From Vulcanimicrobiota bacterium (GTDB lineage: Bacteria; Vulcanimicrobiota; JAJTBE01): a DNA stretch of 64,000 bases. This document shows, piece by piece, positions 41,541 through 49,571 of the stretch. The translations under genes and the position numbers were made by a program. A model generated the notes under the pieces. It saw nothing but the letters and a program-made list of their open reading frames with translations. It was not told the DNA's origin and ran no database searches. The DNA is taken from NCBI GenBank assembly GCA_021107945.1, contig JAIORV010000028.1:1-64000 (forward strand), given 5' to 3'. The first letter of the stretch is position 1. Every line of letters begins with the position of its first letter.

Positions 41541-41903
41541 ATGACTATTAAAAATGCATACTACCCGCCATTTACCCAGATTGCGGGAAGGAAAACTTGT
41601 TACGATAAACAATCGAAAACCGACAAAATTGGAATGAAAGGCGATAGGGCAGAGATTTCCAGGAGCTATGATTACATCCCCCAAGGTATGTTTGACCCGA
41701 TAAAAAGACCGGCCAGAAGCCTGCGTATGAAGCGAGGAGATACTAAACTATTAACCCTGGCGGGAAGCTATGTTGAATTCTGGTGGCTCGTCGGACTGAT
41801 GAACACAAACCCGACAAATGTAACCCTTGCAGGAATTCGGCAACTTTATGGCAAGGCTTCGATAACGGGATTAAGAAAGGCGATAAGAAGAAAACACTCC
41901 TGA
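41541..41903 (+). CDS. Hypothetical protein at the head of the glycine-rich array
   Basis: 120 residues, basic, no signal peptide. Not recognised. The middle contains 'SKTDKIGMKGDRAEIS', loosely like the 'QDKVSLSSGSGEEK' motif of the array proteins downstream, and the C-terminal half has 'SYVEFWWLVGLMNTNPTNVTLAGIRQLYG'. GGAG precedes the ATG and a good promoter lies upstream, so expression is likely. It is followed by the remnant of an array gene. Confidence 0.5.
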   Translation: MTIKNAYYPPFTQIAGRKTCYDKQSKTDKIGMKGDRAEISRSYDYIPQGMFDPIKRPARSLRMKRGDTKLLTLAGSYVEFWWLVGLMNTNPTNVTLAGIRQLYGKASITGLRKAIRRKHS

Positions 41904-41987
41904 AGGTTATCAATAAGAGGGAGAATATGAGGGAGAATATAATAATATGATGGATCTTGAATACGGGATACAAAGATATAGTAGATC

Positions 41988-42126
41988 CTGAATATCAAGA
42001 ATCAATCTTTTGCCCCGGGGAGAATGGCTCAGAAGATTCAGGAATAAATCCGAGGCAGAGAGTATGGTGGTTGAATTTAACAGGGAATATCCTGAATTGT
42101 GGAAGAAGATGATGAAGAACAGCTAA
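41988..42126 (+). pseudogene. 3' remnant of a glycine-rich array gene
   Basis: In one frame this encodes EWLRRFRNKSEAESM followed by VVEFNREYPELWKKMMKNS and a stop. It matches the C-termini of the two array proteins at 43743 and 44601 (KSEAESM ... PDIW-KMMK; QSEAESM ... PELWLKMLK). Upstream the frame is closed by stops, and the N-terminal motif is missing. It keeps the family's intrinsic terminator, so it is the 3' end of a broken copy. Confidence 0.8.
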
Positions 42127-42155
42127 AGGATATGCTTTGAAATCGAAATAAATAA

Positions 42156-42191
42156 ACGGGCAGGAAGTATAACAACCCTGCCCGTTTTTTA
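42156..42191 (+). terminator. Intrinsic terminator, array copy 1
   Basis: Stem ACGGGCAGG / CCTGCCCGT (42156-42164 and 42177-42185) followed by TTTTTT. The same stem is found behind the other array units. Confidence 0.9.
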
Positions 42192-42212
42192 TTTTATCAA
42201 CATGGATCGTCC

Positions 42213-42248
42213 TTGGAACTTACATGCGACATTAAGTCTTGCTATTAT
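42213..42248 (+). promoter_or_regulatory. Array promoter 1 with conserved 20-base element
   Basis: TTGGAACTTACATGCGACAT at 42213-42232, then TGC-TATTAT with the -10 at 42243-42248. CTTACA may act as the -35, 18 bases before the -10. The 20-mer is identical in all four array promoters. Confidence 0.75.
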
Positions 42249-42285
42249 GGCAATAGAGAAAGCTCGAAAACCAGGAGGAATAATG

Positions 42286-42804
42286 ATGAAAATCATAAGC
42301 TCGATTCTAAATAAATTCCGCCGGGGACGGATGATAAATGTGCATAAAAATAGTGAAGCAGGTATCGCCGGGGACCAGATTGATATTAAAGATAAGGTCT
42401 GTTTATCTTCGGGATCAGGCGAAGAGAAGAATTCAATGACACTGAAGGACGCGGCAATCTCCGGGGGCGTTGGCTTTGCCATTGGTCTGGGAATGGGAAA
42501 CAGTGGCAGAATCAAAGAATTGGAAAATCAGATCAAATCTCTAAAATTTCATAATAAGATGAAACGGGACATTGGCTTCTGGAATGAAGAACAAGACGGT
42601 CCTGAGCCTTCCCTGACCCCCCTTGAATTAAAGGCAATTAAAATGATGTGTAAAGATAGATATAAAAAATACGGGGGTAAGCCCGGAAGAGAACGCGAGC
42701 AATTCTATAAGGATATTTATAAAAATGTACCGGAAGCCAGAACTATGGAGGATATGAGGAAGATGGAACCTGAAACCTGGCTGAAATTGATGAAAATGAT
42801 ATAG
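42286..42804 (+). CDS. Glycine-rich array protein 1 (short form)
   Basis: About 172 residues, family not recognised. The N-terminus is MKIISSILNKFRRGR, then the array motif DKVCLSSGSGEEKNSMTLKD followed by the glycine-zipper-like segment AAISGGVGFAIGLGMGNSG (about 48-85). A charged helical part ends in 'EDMRKMEPETWLKLMKMI', the family's C-terminal signature. It lacks the hydrophobic hairpin present in the other two copies. ATG at 42286 (or 42283) follows AGGAGG; a longer frame from 42202 would translate the promoter and is rejected. No Sec signal. Confidence 0.7.
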   Translation: MKIISSILNKFRRGRMINVHKNSEAGIAGDQIDIKDKVCLSSGSGEEKNSMTLKDAAISGGVGFAIGLGMGNSGRIKELENQIKSLKFHNKMKRDIGFWNEEQDGPEPSLTPLELKAIKMMCKDRYKKYGGKPGREREQFYKDIYKNVPEARTMEDMRKMEPETWLKLMKMI

Positions 42805-42835
42805 TGAGGATTTTACGGTAACAGAAACCAAAATG

Positions 42836-42870
42836 CAGGCAGGAAGTATAAAAACCTGCCCGTTTTTTAT
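42836..42870 (+). terminator. Intrinsic terminator, array copy 2
   Basis: GGCAGG / CCTGCC stem (42838-42843 and 42855-42860) followed by CGTTTTTT. Confidence 0.85.
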
Positions 42871-43661
42871 CTTACAGGAGTTACTCAAACGTCATTCCGA
42901 ACTTGTTTCGGAATCTAATAATGACACCGTTCTTTTGAATAGATCCTGAAACAAGTTCTGATCTTTATATACATTTCTTTAGAGTAACATTGACAATAAG
43001 GCACCAATTGGTTTTAAGACAACACCACAATTTATTGTGGTGGGAGGGAGAATGGCTTAGCCACGCCGTCTCAGCCTCTTCAGAGGCTTCCAGATTCTGA
43101 AGGTTAACGGTGTATCGGGAATAAGAATAAACAGGAATAGCTTCATTCAAATTGTGGAAAAGGCGGCATAAAACTGTGGGTGAGAAAGAACCGGTAAACC
43201 GTTAAACTTGACAACGGTAACTTAGCTGAAATCGACATGTTATCATAACGGTTCTTAAGCCTCTCGTGGTTGATTTGGTGCGGTTCAGGAGGTGTAACCA
43301 CCAAAAAATACAGTGGACCTAGAACCGGGTTGTTGTCTTCGAAACACCATCTTGAAATGCTCCCTTAAATTGGCGAAGGAAAGGAGTGGCAGAACCTTTA
43401 CTTCCAACTCCCTGTCAAGTTCGGGGTCAATTATATTAAGGCGAGACTATCAAGTTTTCCCATGTTAAATTTTTGAAACTTACCGTTGTCAAGTGAAACG
43501 GTTAAACACCCAGTGTTTAGGGCTTCTGCCTACCACCCGATTAAAATTGGGTGTTGTCCTAAAAATGTCATCAAAGATTAGAAATAAGTTCAGGATGACA
43601 AATTCAAGCCGTTTCTTCTTAATAATGTGTAAGTCCTGATCTTAAATAATATGGAACTTCT
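42871..43661. other. Long non-coding block inside the array
   Basis: About 790 bases without a credible gene between array genes 1 and 2. The left part carries 'CAGGAGTTACTCAAACGTCATTCCGA' (also near 39949) and a CCGAACTTGTTTCGG hairpin. The central 43012-43568 carries the nested inverted repeats listed separately. Confidence 0.7.
43012..43568. repeat. Nested inverted-repeat element (possible structured RNA or decayed mobile element)
   Basis: Outer arms: TTTTAAGACAACACC (43012-43026) against GGTGTTGTCCTAAAA (about 43552-43567). Hairpins sit inside each arm (CACCACAATTTATTGTGGTG near 43024-43043; CACCCGATTAAAATTGGGTG near 43535-43555). Inner arms: AACCGTTAAACTTGACAACGG (from 43197) against TTACCGTTGTCAAGTGAAACGGTT (to about 43505). 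A further AAGAACCG (about 43187) can pair with CGGTTCTT (about 43250). There is no coding frame. Confidence 0.6.
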
Positions 43662-43697
43662 TTGGAACTTACATGCGACATTTGGAAATGCTATTGT
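43662..43697 (+). promoter_or_regulatory. Array promoter 2 with conserved 20-base element
   Basis: TTGGAACTTACATGCGACAT at 43662-43681 and an extended -10 TGC-TATTGT at 43692-43697. Confidence 0.75.
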
Positions 43698-43742
43698 AAT
43701 GATAGAGAAAGTACGAAGCATATAAAACAAGGAGGAAGAATA

Positions 43743-44432
43743 ATGAATGTCTTAACTTCAATCAAACATAAACTTCATATAGGGCGAGAGATACCGATGG
43801 GTGAAAATAGTAAAACCGGCGAAACCGGGGCGAAAATCGATACCCAAGACAAGGTCAGTTTATCATCGGGCTCAGGTGAAGAGAAAAATTCGATGTCATT
43901 GAAAGACGCGGCAACTTCCGGCGGCGTTGGCTTTGCCATTGGTCTGGGAATGGGAAACCGGGGCGCAATCAATGAAATTAAAGAAAAAATCGGATTCTCC
44001 AAATCCGGTGATAAGACCAACTCCCAAATATCAGGAAACAAGGGAGAGGAACCCCCAATAACCGCAAAGGAATTTAAAGCATTAAAAAAGATATACAGGA
44101 AAGAATATTGGGAAGGTTTCAGAAGTGGAGAACAATATAAGCCAAATTGTTATTCCGGCATGATGCGTAATGTGCAATACGGCTTATGGACAGGAGCAGG
44201 CATCGCTTTTTTATCTTTTCTCGTTGGAGTAACGGCTCCTTTGACATTGGGCGCCATTCTTGTCGGGCCGGCGCTCATCTGCGGAACTGTGGCGGGAGAT
44301 GTAGATGGAAGAGATAACGGAAAACACTACAGGAATGAGTGGAAGAATGTTTTTTCGGAAAAATCTGAAGCCGAGAGTATGGTTGCGCTCAACAAAGAAT
44401 ATCCCGATATATGGATGAAGATGATGAAATAA
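43743..44432 (+). CDS. Glycine-rich array protein 2
   Basis: 229 residues, family not recognised. The N-terminus MNVLTSIKHKLHIGREIP is almost identical to array protein 3. The shared motif is QDKVSLSSGSGEEKNSMSLK, then DAATSGGVGFAIGLGMGNRG (about 52-75). After a charged region there is a long hydrophobic hairpin 'GAGIAFLSFLVGVTAPLTLG' plus 'ILVGPALICGTVAG' (about 145-185), rich in Gly and Ala. The C-terminal signature is KSEAESMVALNKEYPDIWMK. No Sec signal. A membrane-active or secreted effector is possible but unproven. ATG at 43743 follows AAGGAGGAAGA. Confidence 0.7.
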   Translation: MNVLTSIKHKLHIGREIPMGENSKTGETGAKIDTQDKVSLSSGSGEEKNSMSLKDAATSGGVGFAIGLGMGNRGAINEIKEKIGFSKSGDKTNSQISGNKGEEPPITAKEFKALKKIYRKEYWEGFRSGEQYKPNCYSGMMRNVQYGLWTGAGIAFLSFLVGVTAPLTLGAILVGPALICGTVAGDVDGRDNGKHYRNEWKNVFSEKSEAESMVALNKEYPDIWMKMMK

Positions 44433-44468
44433 GATTAACCGGGTTTAAATAGTAACAGAAACTTAAAT

Positions 44469-44505
44469 ACGGGCAGGAAGTATAACAACCCTGCCCGTTT
44501 TTTAT
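44469..44505 (+). terminator. Intrinsic terminator, array copy 3
   Basis: ACGGGCAGG / CCTGCCCGT stem (44469-44477 and 44490-44498) then a T-run. The block from the terminator into the next promoter is nearly identical to 42156-42220. Confidence 0.9.
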
Positions 44506-44525
44506 TTTATCAACATGGATCGTCT

Positions 44526-44561
44526 TTGGAACTTACATGCGACATTAACTTCTGCTACTAT
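44526..44561 (+). promoter_or_regulatory. Array promoter 3 with conserved 20-base element
   Basis: TTGGAACTTACATGCGACAT at 44526-44545 and an extended -10 TGC-TACTAT at 44556-44561. Confidence 0.75.
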
Positions 44562-44600
44562 CACAATAGAGAAAGTTCAAAAAAACAAGGAGAAAAAATA

Positions 44601-45260
44601 ATGAATGTTTTAACTTCAATCAAACATAAACTTCACATCGGGCGAGAGATACCGATAGGTAAAAATAATGAAACGGGCGAAACCGGGGCGCAAATCAATA
44701 CCCAAGATAAGGTCAGTTTATCATCGGGCTCAGATGAAGAGAAAACTTCGATGTCATTGAAAGACGCGGCAACTTCCGGCGGTGTCGGCTTTGCTATTGG
44801 TCTGGGAGTGGGAAACAACGGCAGAATCAAGAATCTGGAAAATGAAATGAATACCATGAAATCAGGGGAAAAATTAGGTCCTCCCATGACAATGGAGGAC
44901 GGCAAGGAACCTTCAGTAACCCCCAGAGAGATGAAGGCGTTAAAAATGATTTCCAGACAAGCTTTCCGGGATGAATTCATATATGATGATTCTGCTGGTT
45001 GGGGAGTGATTTCAGGGGCTATTGGTGCTTTACCGGGGCTTATGGTAGCCACCGCTTTCCCTGCAATAGGATTAGGTATTATTGGGGCAAGTGTCTTGAC
45101 CGGCGTAACCATCGCGGGTTGTTCATCAGGACGTACCGCGGCAAAACAAGCCAGGAAAAAATGGCTTGGCAAATTTGGAAACCAGTCTGAAGCTGAGAGT
45201 ATGAAGGAATTTAACAAGGGATACCCTGAATTGTGGTTGAAGATGCTGAAAAAAGGTTAG
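44601..45260 (+). CDS. Glycine-rich array protein 3
   Basis: 219 residues. It is highly similar to array protein 2 through residue 75 (MNVLTSIKHKLHIGREIPIG, QDKVSLSSGSDEEKTSMSLK, DAATSGGVGFAIGLGVGNNG). The central region differs. The hydrophobic hairpin is 'GVISGAIGALPGLMVATAFP' plus 'AIGLGIIGASVLTGVTIAG' (about 132-172). The C-terminal signature is QSEAESMKEFNKGYPELWLK. The strong conservation of both ends with a variable middle is like modular toxins or secreted substrates. ATG at 44601 follows AAGGAGA. Confidence 0.7.
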   Translation: MNVLTSIKHKLHIGREIPIGKNNETGETGAQINTQDKVSLSSGSDEEKTSMSLKDAATSGGVGFAIGLGVGNNGRIKNLENEMNTMKSGEKLGPPMTMEDGKEPSVTPREMKALKMISRQAFRDEFIYDDSAGWGVISGAIGALPGLMVATAFPAIGLGIIGASVLTGVTIAGCSSGRTAAKQARKKWLGKFGNQSEAESMKEFNKGYPELWLKMLKKG

Positions 45261-45291
45261 AGGATTTTGATAGTAACTGAAACTAAAATAT

Positions 45292-45325
45292 GGGCAGGAA
45301 GTCTAAATGACTCCTGCCTGTTTTT
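45292..45325 (+). terminator. Intrinsic terminator, array copy 4
   Basis: GGCAGGA / TCCTGCC stem (45293-45299 and 45312-45318), followed by TGTTTTT. Confidence 0.85.
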
Positions 45326-45344
45326 ATTATAATCTGGAACATCT

Positions 45345-45380
45345 TTGGAACTTACATGCGACATAAAATCCAGGTATTAT
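45345..45380 (+). promoter_or_regulatory. Array-type promoter of the beta-propeller gene
   Basis: TTGGAACTTACATGCGACAT at 45345-45364 and -10 TATTAT at 45375-45380 (no TG). It shows that this unrelated gene is controlled like the glycine-rich genes. Confidence 0.75.
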
Positions 45381-45436
45381 AACAATAGAAGAAATTCACT
45401 ATACGATTTCCCGAAATTAACAGGAGTTGAATAATT

Positions 45437-46789
45437 ATGAATAATGTCATCACAGGAATAAATCCGGTAAAGTCTTATACAGGATTTACTCAAAAGAAAA
45501 CGAGTACCGGCGGCGTTTTAATGAATGTTACCGATTCATATAAACCTGGAAAAAGCGGCAATGAGCCGATTATTGACATTAATGAAGTATCGAGGCTTCT
45601 TCTGGAAAACAAGATAACGGAATTGGATATTGTGTGGTCATTCGGTGCAAGAGGGGCTTGTTCTTCTCCGGCGATAGGGACTGACGGAACAATATACATG
45701 GCAACCTGCGGATGCAAGGTCTATGCTTTTGACGGAGAAACCGGGAAGGAAAAATGGGAGTATGGAACCGGCGGGTCGATACAATCTTCTCCCTCGATTG
45801 GTCCCGATGGAACAATATATGTCGGGTGCGATGACAGGAAAGTTCATGCTATAGATGGAAAAACCGGGAAAGAGAAGTGGAAGTTTGAGACGGAATGGCG
45901 GATAATCACTTCCCCGGCGGTAGATCGCGATGGAACGGTTTTTGTCGGGGGTCTGGATGGCAAGTTATACGCTCTTGACGGAAACACCGGCGGGAAGAAA
46001 TGGGAGTTCAAGACGAAAGGTTATGTGAGTTCCCCGGTGATAGGCAATGATGGAATGATATACATTGGAAGCCGGGACAATAAAGTCTATGCCCTGGATA
46101 AAAAAACCGGTAAAAAGGTGTGGAAATTCAGCAGGAAGAACCTGGATTATTATTCTCTCGCGGCAGGTCCTGATGGGACTGTTTATATGGGAAGTTGTGA
46201 TGGTAAAATTACCGCCCTGAATGGGAAAAACGGAAAAACGAGATGGGAATATAAGATGGGGAGCAAGCTTGTTTCTTCTCCCACGGTTGGGGCTGATGGA
46301 ACCATATACTTGGTGGAAAACGATGGCAAGATTTGCGCCCTGGACGGAAAAACAGGGAAAAAGAAGTGGGAATGCAAGACCGGGCAGGAAATGCGATCTT
46401 CTTCCCCCTCGGTGGGTTCTGACGGAATGATTTACATCGGAAGTGATGATAATAAGGTTTATGCTATTGATCAAAAAACAGGTAAGGTTAAAAAGACTTA
46501 TCAGATGAAAGTTCCCGTAACATCCACTCCCGTGGCGGCAAATGATAAGATATACATCGGAGGCGGCGATGGAAGCGTTCTGGCAGTGAGTTCCAAACCA
46601 AAGATCAGGAAATATATTGAATCATTAGAACCTGAAAACAACATGGAAGGCCGGGGAAAAGGAGACACTTCCCCCCCGGAAAGCCGTGACAAAGAAATCA
46701 CCGCCACAATCAAAATGGGAGATGGTTTTATAGACATCGGAGGCGTCAAATTGCCGGTAAGAAAATGGGATTATCTGTGCAATGTTTAA
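45437..46789 (+). CDS. PQQ-like beta-propeller repeat protein
   Basis: 450 residues. About eight blades with the PQQ-type repeat 'S-(S/P)-P-(x)-(I/V)-G-x-D-G-T-I-Y-(x)-G-S-x-D-x-K-(V/I)-Y-A-(L/I)-D-G-K-T-G-K-(x)-K-W' between residues 60 and 395, then a polar C-terminal tail. Residues 1-55 contain a 'NVTDSYKPGKSGNEPIIDI' segment and no Sec signal. Such propellers often bind proteins (BamB-like) rather than PQQ. It shares its promoter with the glycine-rich array, so it may be a partner or chaperone of those proteins. GGAG precedes the ATG. It converges on sucD with 9 bases between. Confidence 0.85.
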   Translation: MNNVITGINPVKSYTGFTQKKTSTGGVLMNVTDSYKPGKSGNEPIIDINEVSRLLLENKITELDIVWSFGARGACSSPAIGTDGTIYMATCGCKVYAFDGETGKEKWEYGTGGSIQSSPSIGPDGTIYVGCDDRKVHAIDGKTGKEKWKFETEWRIITSPAVDRDGTVFVGGLDGKLYALDGNTGGKKWEFKTKGYVSSPVIGNDGMIYIGSRDNKVYALDKKTGKKVWKFSRKNLDYYSLAAGPDGTVYMGSCDGKITALNGKNGKTRWEYKMGSKLVSSPTVGADGTIYLVENDGKICALDGKTGKKKWECKTGQEMRSSSPSVGSDGMIYIGSDDNKVYAIDQKTGKVKKTYQMKVPVTSTPVAANDKIYIGGGDGSVLAVSSKPKIRKYIESLEPENNMEGRGKGDTSPPESRDKEITATIKMGDGFIDIGGVKLPVRKWDYLCNV

Positions 46790-46798
46790 ATCGAACAA

Positions 46799-47716
46799 TT
46801 ATTCTTCGCCAATTAGTCCCATCTCAATAAGTTTTTGGCGAACAACTTTCGGTATTTCGTCAAAATCATCCACAACGGTTGCGCCGACTTCGCGAAGCTT
46901 CTTTACTTTGCCATGGTGGGTTCCACGGTTTCCCTCGACAATTGCGCCGGCATGAGAGAACCTCGTGCCCTCCTTTGCGGCTTTACCTCCGATAAACGCC
47001 ACCAGAGGCTTCGTGAATTCACCCTTCTCTATAAGCTCTGCGACTGTTTCTTCCTGTGAACCGCCTATTTCGCCGAACATAACAACAAGTTTCGTGTCGG
47101 GATCCTTCTCGAACAGCTTCATGACTTCGGGGTGGGGGAGTCCAACAATTGAATCACCACCGACATGAACCATTGTGGTCTGCCCTACGCCGACCTTGTT
47201 CATATAATATGCGAGGGAGGATGTGATTCCGCCGGATCGTGACGAAATCCCCACGGGACCCGGTTTGAACCATTTCCTTGCCGATTCCGAGCGTCCGCCT
47301 ATCATGCCCAGTACGCCCTTGCCGGGGCTAAGAATACCCAGCGTATTTGGTCCCACAAACTTCGCATTATGCTTTTTCGCTTCCCTGGCAATCTCCATGA
47401 CATCATATAAGGGAACCCTGTCCGGTACGATAACGACCAGCTTGATGCCGGCGTTAAATGATTCCATCGCCGCGTCCTTTACAAGAGGAGCCGGGACGAA
47501 TATCACGCTGACATCTATATCGCCCGCTTTTTCAAATGCTTCTTCAACTGTGTCAAACACGGGGACGCCATGCACTTCCATGCCACACTTACCCGGCGTA
47601 CATCCGGCAACGACATTTGTGCCGTATCCCATCATCAATTTCGCCCTGGCGCGCCCCTCTCTTCCGGTTATGCCCTGAATAAGGACTTTTTTTGTTTCGT
47701 CTATCAATATAGCCAT
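46799..47716 (-). CDS. sucD: ADP-forming acyl-CoA synthetase alpha subunit (SucD-like)
   Basis: 305 residues. CoA-binding N-terminal Rossmann domain: 'KVLIQGITGREGRARAKLM', 'GTNVVAGCTPGKCG'. The phospho-histidine loop of the ligase domain is 'GTRFSHAGAIVEGNRGTHHG' (about 248-267), and 'VGQTTMVHVGGDSIVGLPH' is also family-like. It probably makes succinyl-CoA (or another acyl-CoA) with ATP or GTP in partnership with the beta gene upstream. ATG at 47716 has GGAGGG 7 bases upstream. The spacing from the beta gene (322 bases) is large for these partners. Confidence 0.9.
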   Translation of the reverse strand: MAILIDETKKVLIQGITGREGRARAKLMMGYGTNVVAGCTPGKCGMEVHGVPVFDTVEEAFEKAGDIDVSVIFVPAPLVKDAAMESFNAGIKLVVIVPDRVPLYDVMEIAREAKKHNAKFVGPNTLGILSPGKGVLGMIGGRSESARKWFKPGPVGISSRSGGITSSLAYYMNKVGVGQTTMVHVGGDSIVGLPHPEVMKLFEKDPDTKLVVMFGEIGGSQEETVAELIEKGEFTKPLVAFIGGKAAKEGTRFSHAGAIVEGNRGTHHGKVKKLREVGATVVDDFDEIPKVVRQKLIEMGLIGEE

Positions 47717-48038
47717 AATGAATCCCTCCAATTATGAAATTATGTTTTTTATCCGCTTAGGAACTTAGGAAACCGGGAAACCGGGAAACCGGGAAACCGG
47801 GGAACCAGGAAACCAGAAAAAAAATTTTGTTCATCGTATTCTTTTCTTTTAATCATCAGTTTTTGTTGGTTTGTATATTACCCTCTTTATTTCAAGAGGG
47901 GATTGTGAGAAATTCAGAATCAGTCTATTATCGGGGCGAGACGCCCCTCCTACAGATCCCGCCTCCATCATCCGGCCTCTGGCATCCGCCTCCGTTCTCC
48001 TTATTTCCTCATTTCCTTAGAGGTGAAATTCTTAATTC
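47717..48038. other. Repeat-rich spacer between the two synthetase genes
   Basis: 322 bases. It holds a tandem repeat of GGGAAACC (47768-47814) and an inverted copy of the composite dispersed repeat (47925-48036: CTATTATCGGGGCGAGACGC, then GCCTCTGGCATCCGCC, then TTTCCTCATTTCCTTAGAGG). No gene. Confidence 0.75.
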
Positions 48039-49571
48039 CTAATTCTTAATTCCTAATTCTTTAATTGGGAGGTCGATCTTGCCCCCGGCTTCGCCTTTAA
48101 ATTTGCATTCGATCTCACAGCAAAGGCATTCAGTACATTTGCCTTTTGCCGCGTCTTCTTTGGAAATATTTAAAACCGGGCATCCTTCATCATTCAGATT
48201 GAGTATTCCCGGAATACATTCCTTTATGCAGGCTTTCGATATACATTTCCTGCACTTGTCATAATCGAATGATACGGTTCCTTCTGATACGGTCTGGAAA
48301 GAATAATCCGCATTATGTGGCTCTTCTTTTGGTTTTGGTATGTCCTTTATTTCCGCTTTGTTAACCAGTTCGCGGAGTCTTTTTGCACAGTATGATGCGG
48401 GGGTGTCTTTTCCGTAGCATTCTACCGGGGCGGGGAGGTCTTTTGTGTAGTTGTGGAGGATGTCGCAAGCTTTTTCTTCCTGGTTTCCGCCGAGTCGCTC
48501 AACAACGGGAATCCTGATCCAGTTTTCCCTGAAAGCTTTTACCAGTCCCCGGGCGGAATGGAATTGTTCCTGTGATGCCACTCCTGAACCTGAACCAAAA
48601 TATCCGTCAATTCCTTTTTGTGCCATTATAATTTTTGCGGCGCGATACACTTTAGACGCCGGGGGATTGCCGGATGTATCACAGAAATTGGCGATTTTGA
48701 ATCCCTCTGCAAGAACGGCGTCCATGCTCATCATCGAGCCTCCGCCGCCGGCCCCGTGGAAGCCCACATAACCCTGTCCTTCTTCGAAGTCTGTCTCAAG
48801 CTGGATGAAGTAGAATGTGCCGCGATAATCGTTCTTTTCAACGTTGAATGCCGTCATGTCAAGCTCGGTGGGCGGGTTTGATAATTCTCTTGCGATTTCG
48901 ATGCCCAAGTCCGGGTGACGGAATACAGCATAATCGTCAATTGTAATGTGGCAGTCTGCTGCCATTATATCGCCTGATTTCACTCTCACAAGTGGGTTTA
49001 TCTCGGCAGAGCGCGCTTCGTATTCCCTCGCCGCCTTATAGAGCTTTACGAGAATTCCGGCGATCTTCATCTGTAATTTGCCTGATATTCCGACTTTTCT
49101 CACCAGGTTCCTGGCCGTATATGCTGATAGTCCCTCGTGAATATCAATAGTGTGACGGATGACTTTGTCGGGGTGCTCTTTTGCAATTTCCTCGATCCCC
49201 GTTCCACCGACTGATGAAAATATTAGAACCGGGGATGCTTTCGAATCGTCGATTATGATCCCGGCGAAGTATTCTTCTTCTATGTCAAGTTTTTTCTCAA
49301 CCAGCACATTCTCCACAGTGAATCCTTTGATTTTCTTGCCGATTATCCCGGCAGCCGCCATCTTCGCTTCTTCCGGCGTGTCGGCGAATTTGATTCCACC
49401 GTATTTTGCCCTGCCCGTCGTCCAGGTCTGTGCCTTTACAACAACGGGACAGGCAAACTCCCGGGCGATATCCCCGGCGGATTCAGGGGTGTCCGCAATT
49501 TTGCCTTCGGGAACGGGGATCTTGAATTTATTGAGAATTGATTTGCTCTGATATTCGAATAACCTTGCCAT
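48039..49571 (-). CDS. sucC: ADP-forming acyl-CoA synthetase beta subunit (SucC-like) with C-terminal ferredoxin-like domain
   Basis: 510 residues against about 390 for typical SucC. The ATP-grasp part (1-390) has 'MARLFEYQSKSILNKFKIPVPEG', 'CPVVVKAQ', 'VENVLVEKKLDIEEEYFAGI', 'EINPLV' and 'GFHGAGGGGSMMSMDAV', with the ligase CoA domain 'FCDTSGNPPASKVYRAAKII'. After a linker, residues about 430-500 carry eleven Cys: CRKCISKACIKEC and CTECLCCEIEC, a pattern suited to two [4Fe-4S] clusters. Such a fusion is unusual. ATG at 49571, with GGAGAG 7 bases upstream. Confidence 0.85.
   Translation of the reverse strand: MARLFEYQSKSILNKFKIPVPEGKIADTPESAGDIAREFACPVVVKAQTWTTGRAKYGGIKFADTPEEAKMAAAGIIGKKIKGFTVENVLVEKKLDIEEEYFAGIIIDDSKASPVLIFSSVGGTGIEEIAKEHPDKVIRHTIDIHEGLSAYTARNLVRKVGISGKLQMKIAGILVKLYKAAREYEARSAEINPLVRVKSGDIMAADCHITIDDYAVFRHPDLGIEIARELSNPPTELDMTAFNVEKNDYRGTFYFIQLETDFEEGQGYVGFHGAGGGGSMMSMDAVLAEGFKIANFCDTSGNPPASKVYRAAKIIMAQKGIDGYFGSGSGVASQEQFHSARGLVKAFRENWIRIPVVERLGGNQEEKACDILHNYTKDLPAPVECYGKDTPASYCAKRLRELVNKAEIKDIPKPKEEPHNADYSFQTVSEGTVSFDYDKCRKCISKACIKECIPGILNLNDEGCPVLNISKEDAAKGKCTECLCCEIECKFKGEAGGKIDLPIKELGIKN

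Noticed and set aside
42213-42232. Sigma-54 promoter reading of TTGGAACTTACATGCGAC
   Set aside because: The GG-to-GC spacing is 9 bases, not 10, and there is no TTGC box; an extended -10 lies downstream at a constant distance.
42202-42285. N-terminal extensions of the array genes (also at 43662 and 44526)
   Set aside because: They translate the conserved promoter element itself; good ribosome sites precede the later ATGs.
43012-43568. Group II intron
   Set aside because: No convincing domain V sequence or reverse transcriptase could be identified by eye; kept only as an unexplained element.
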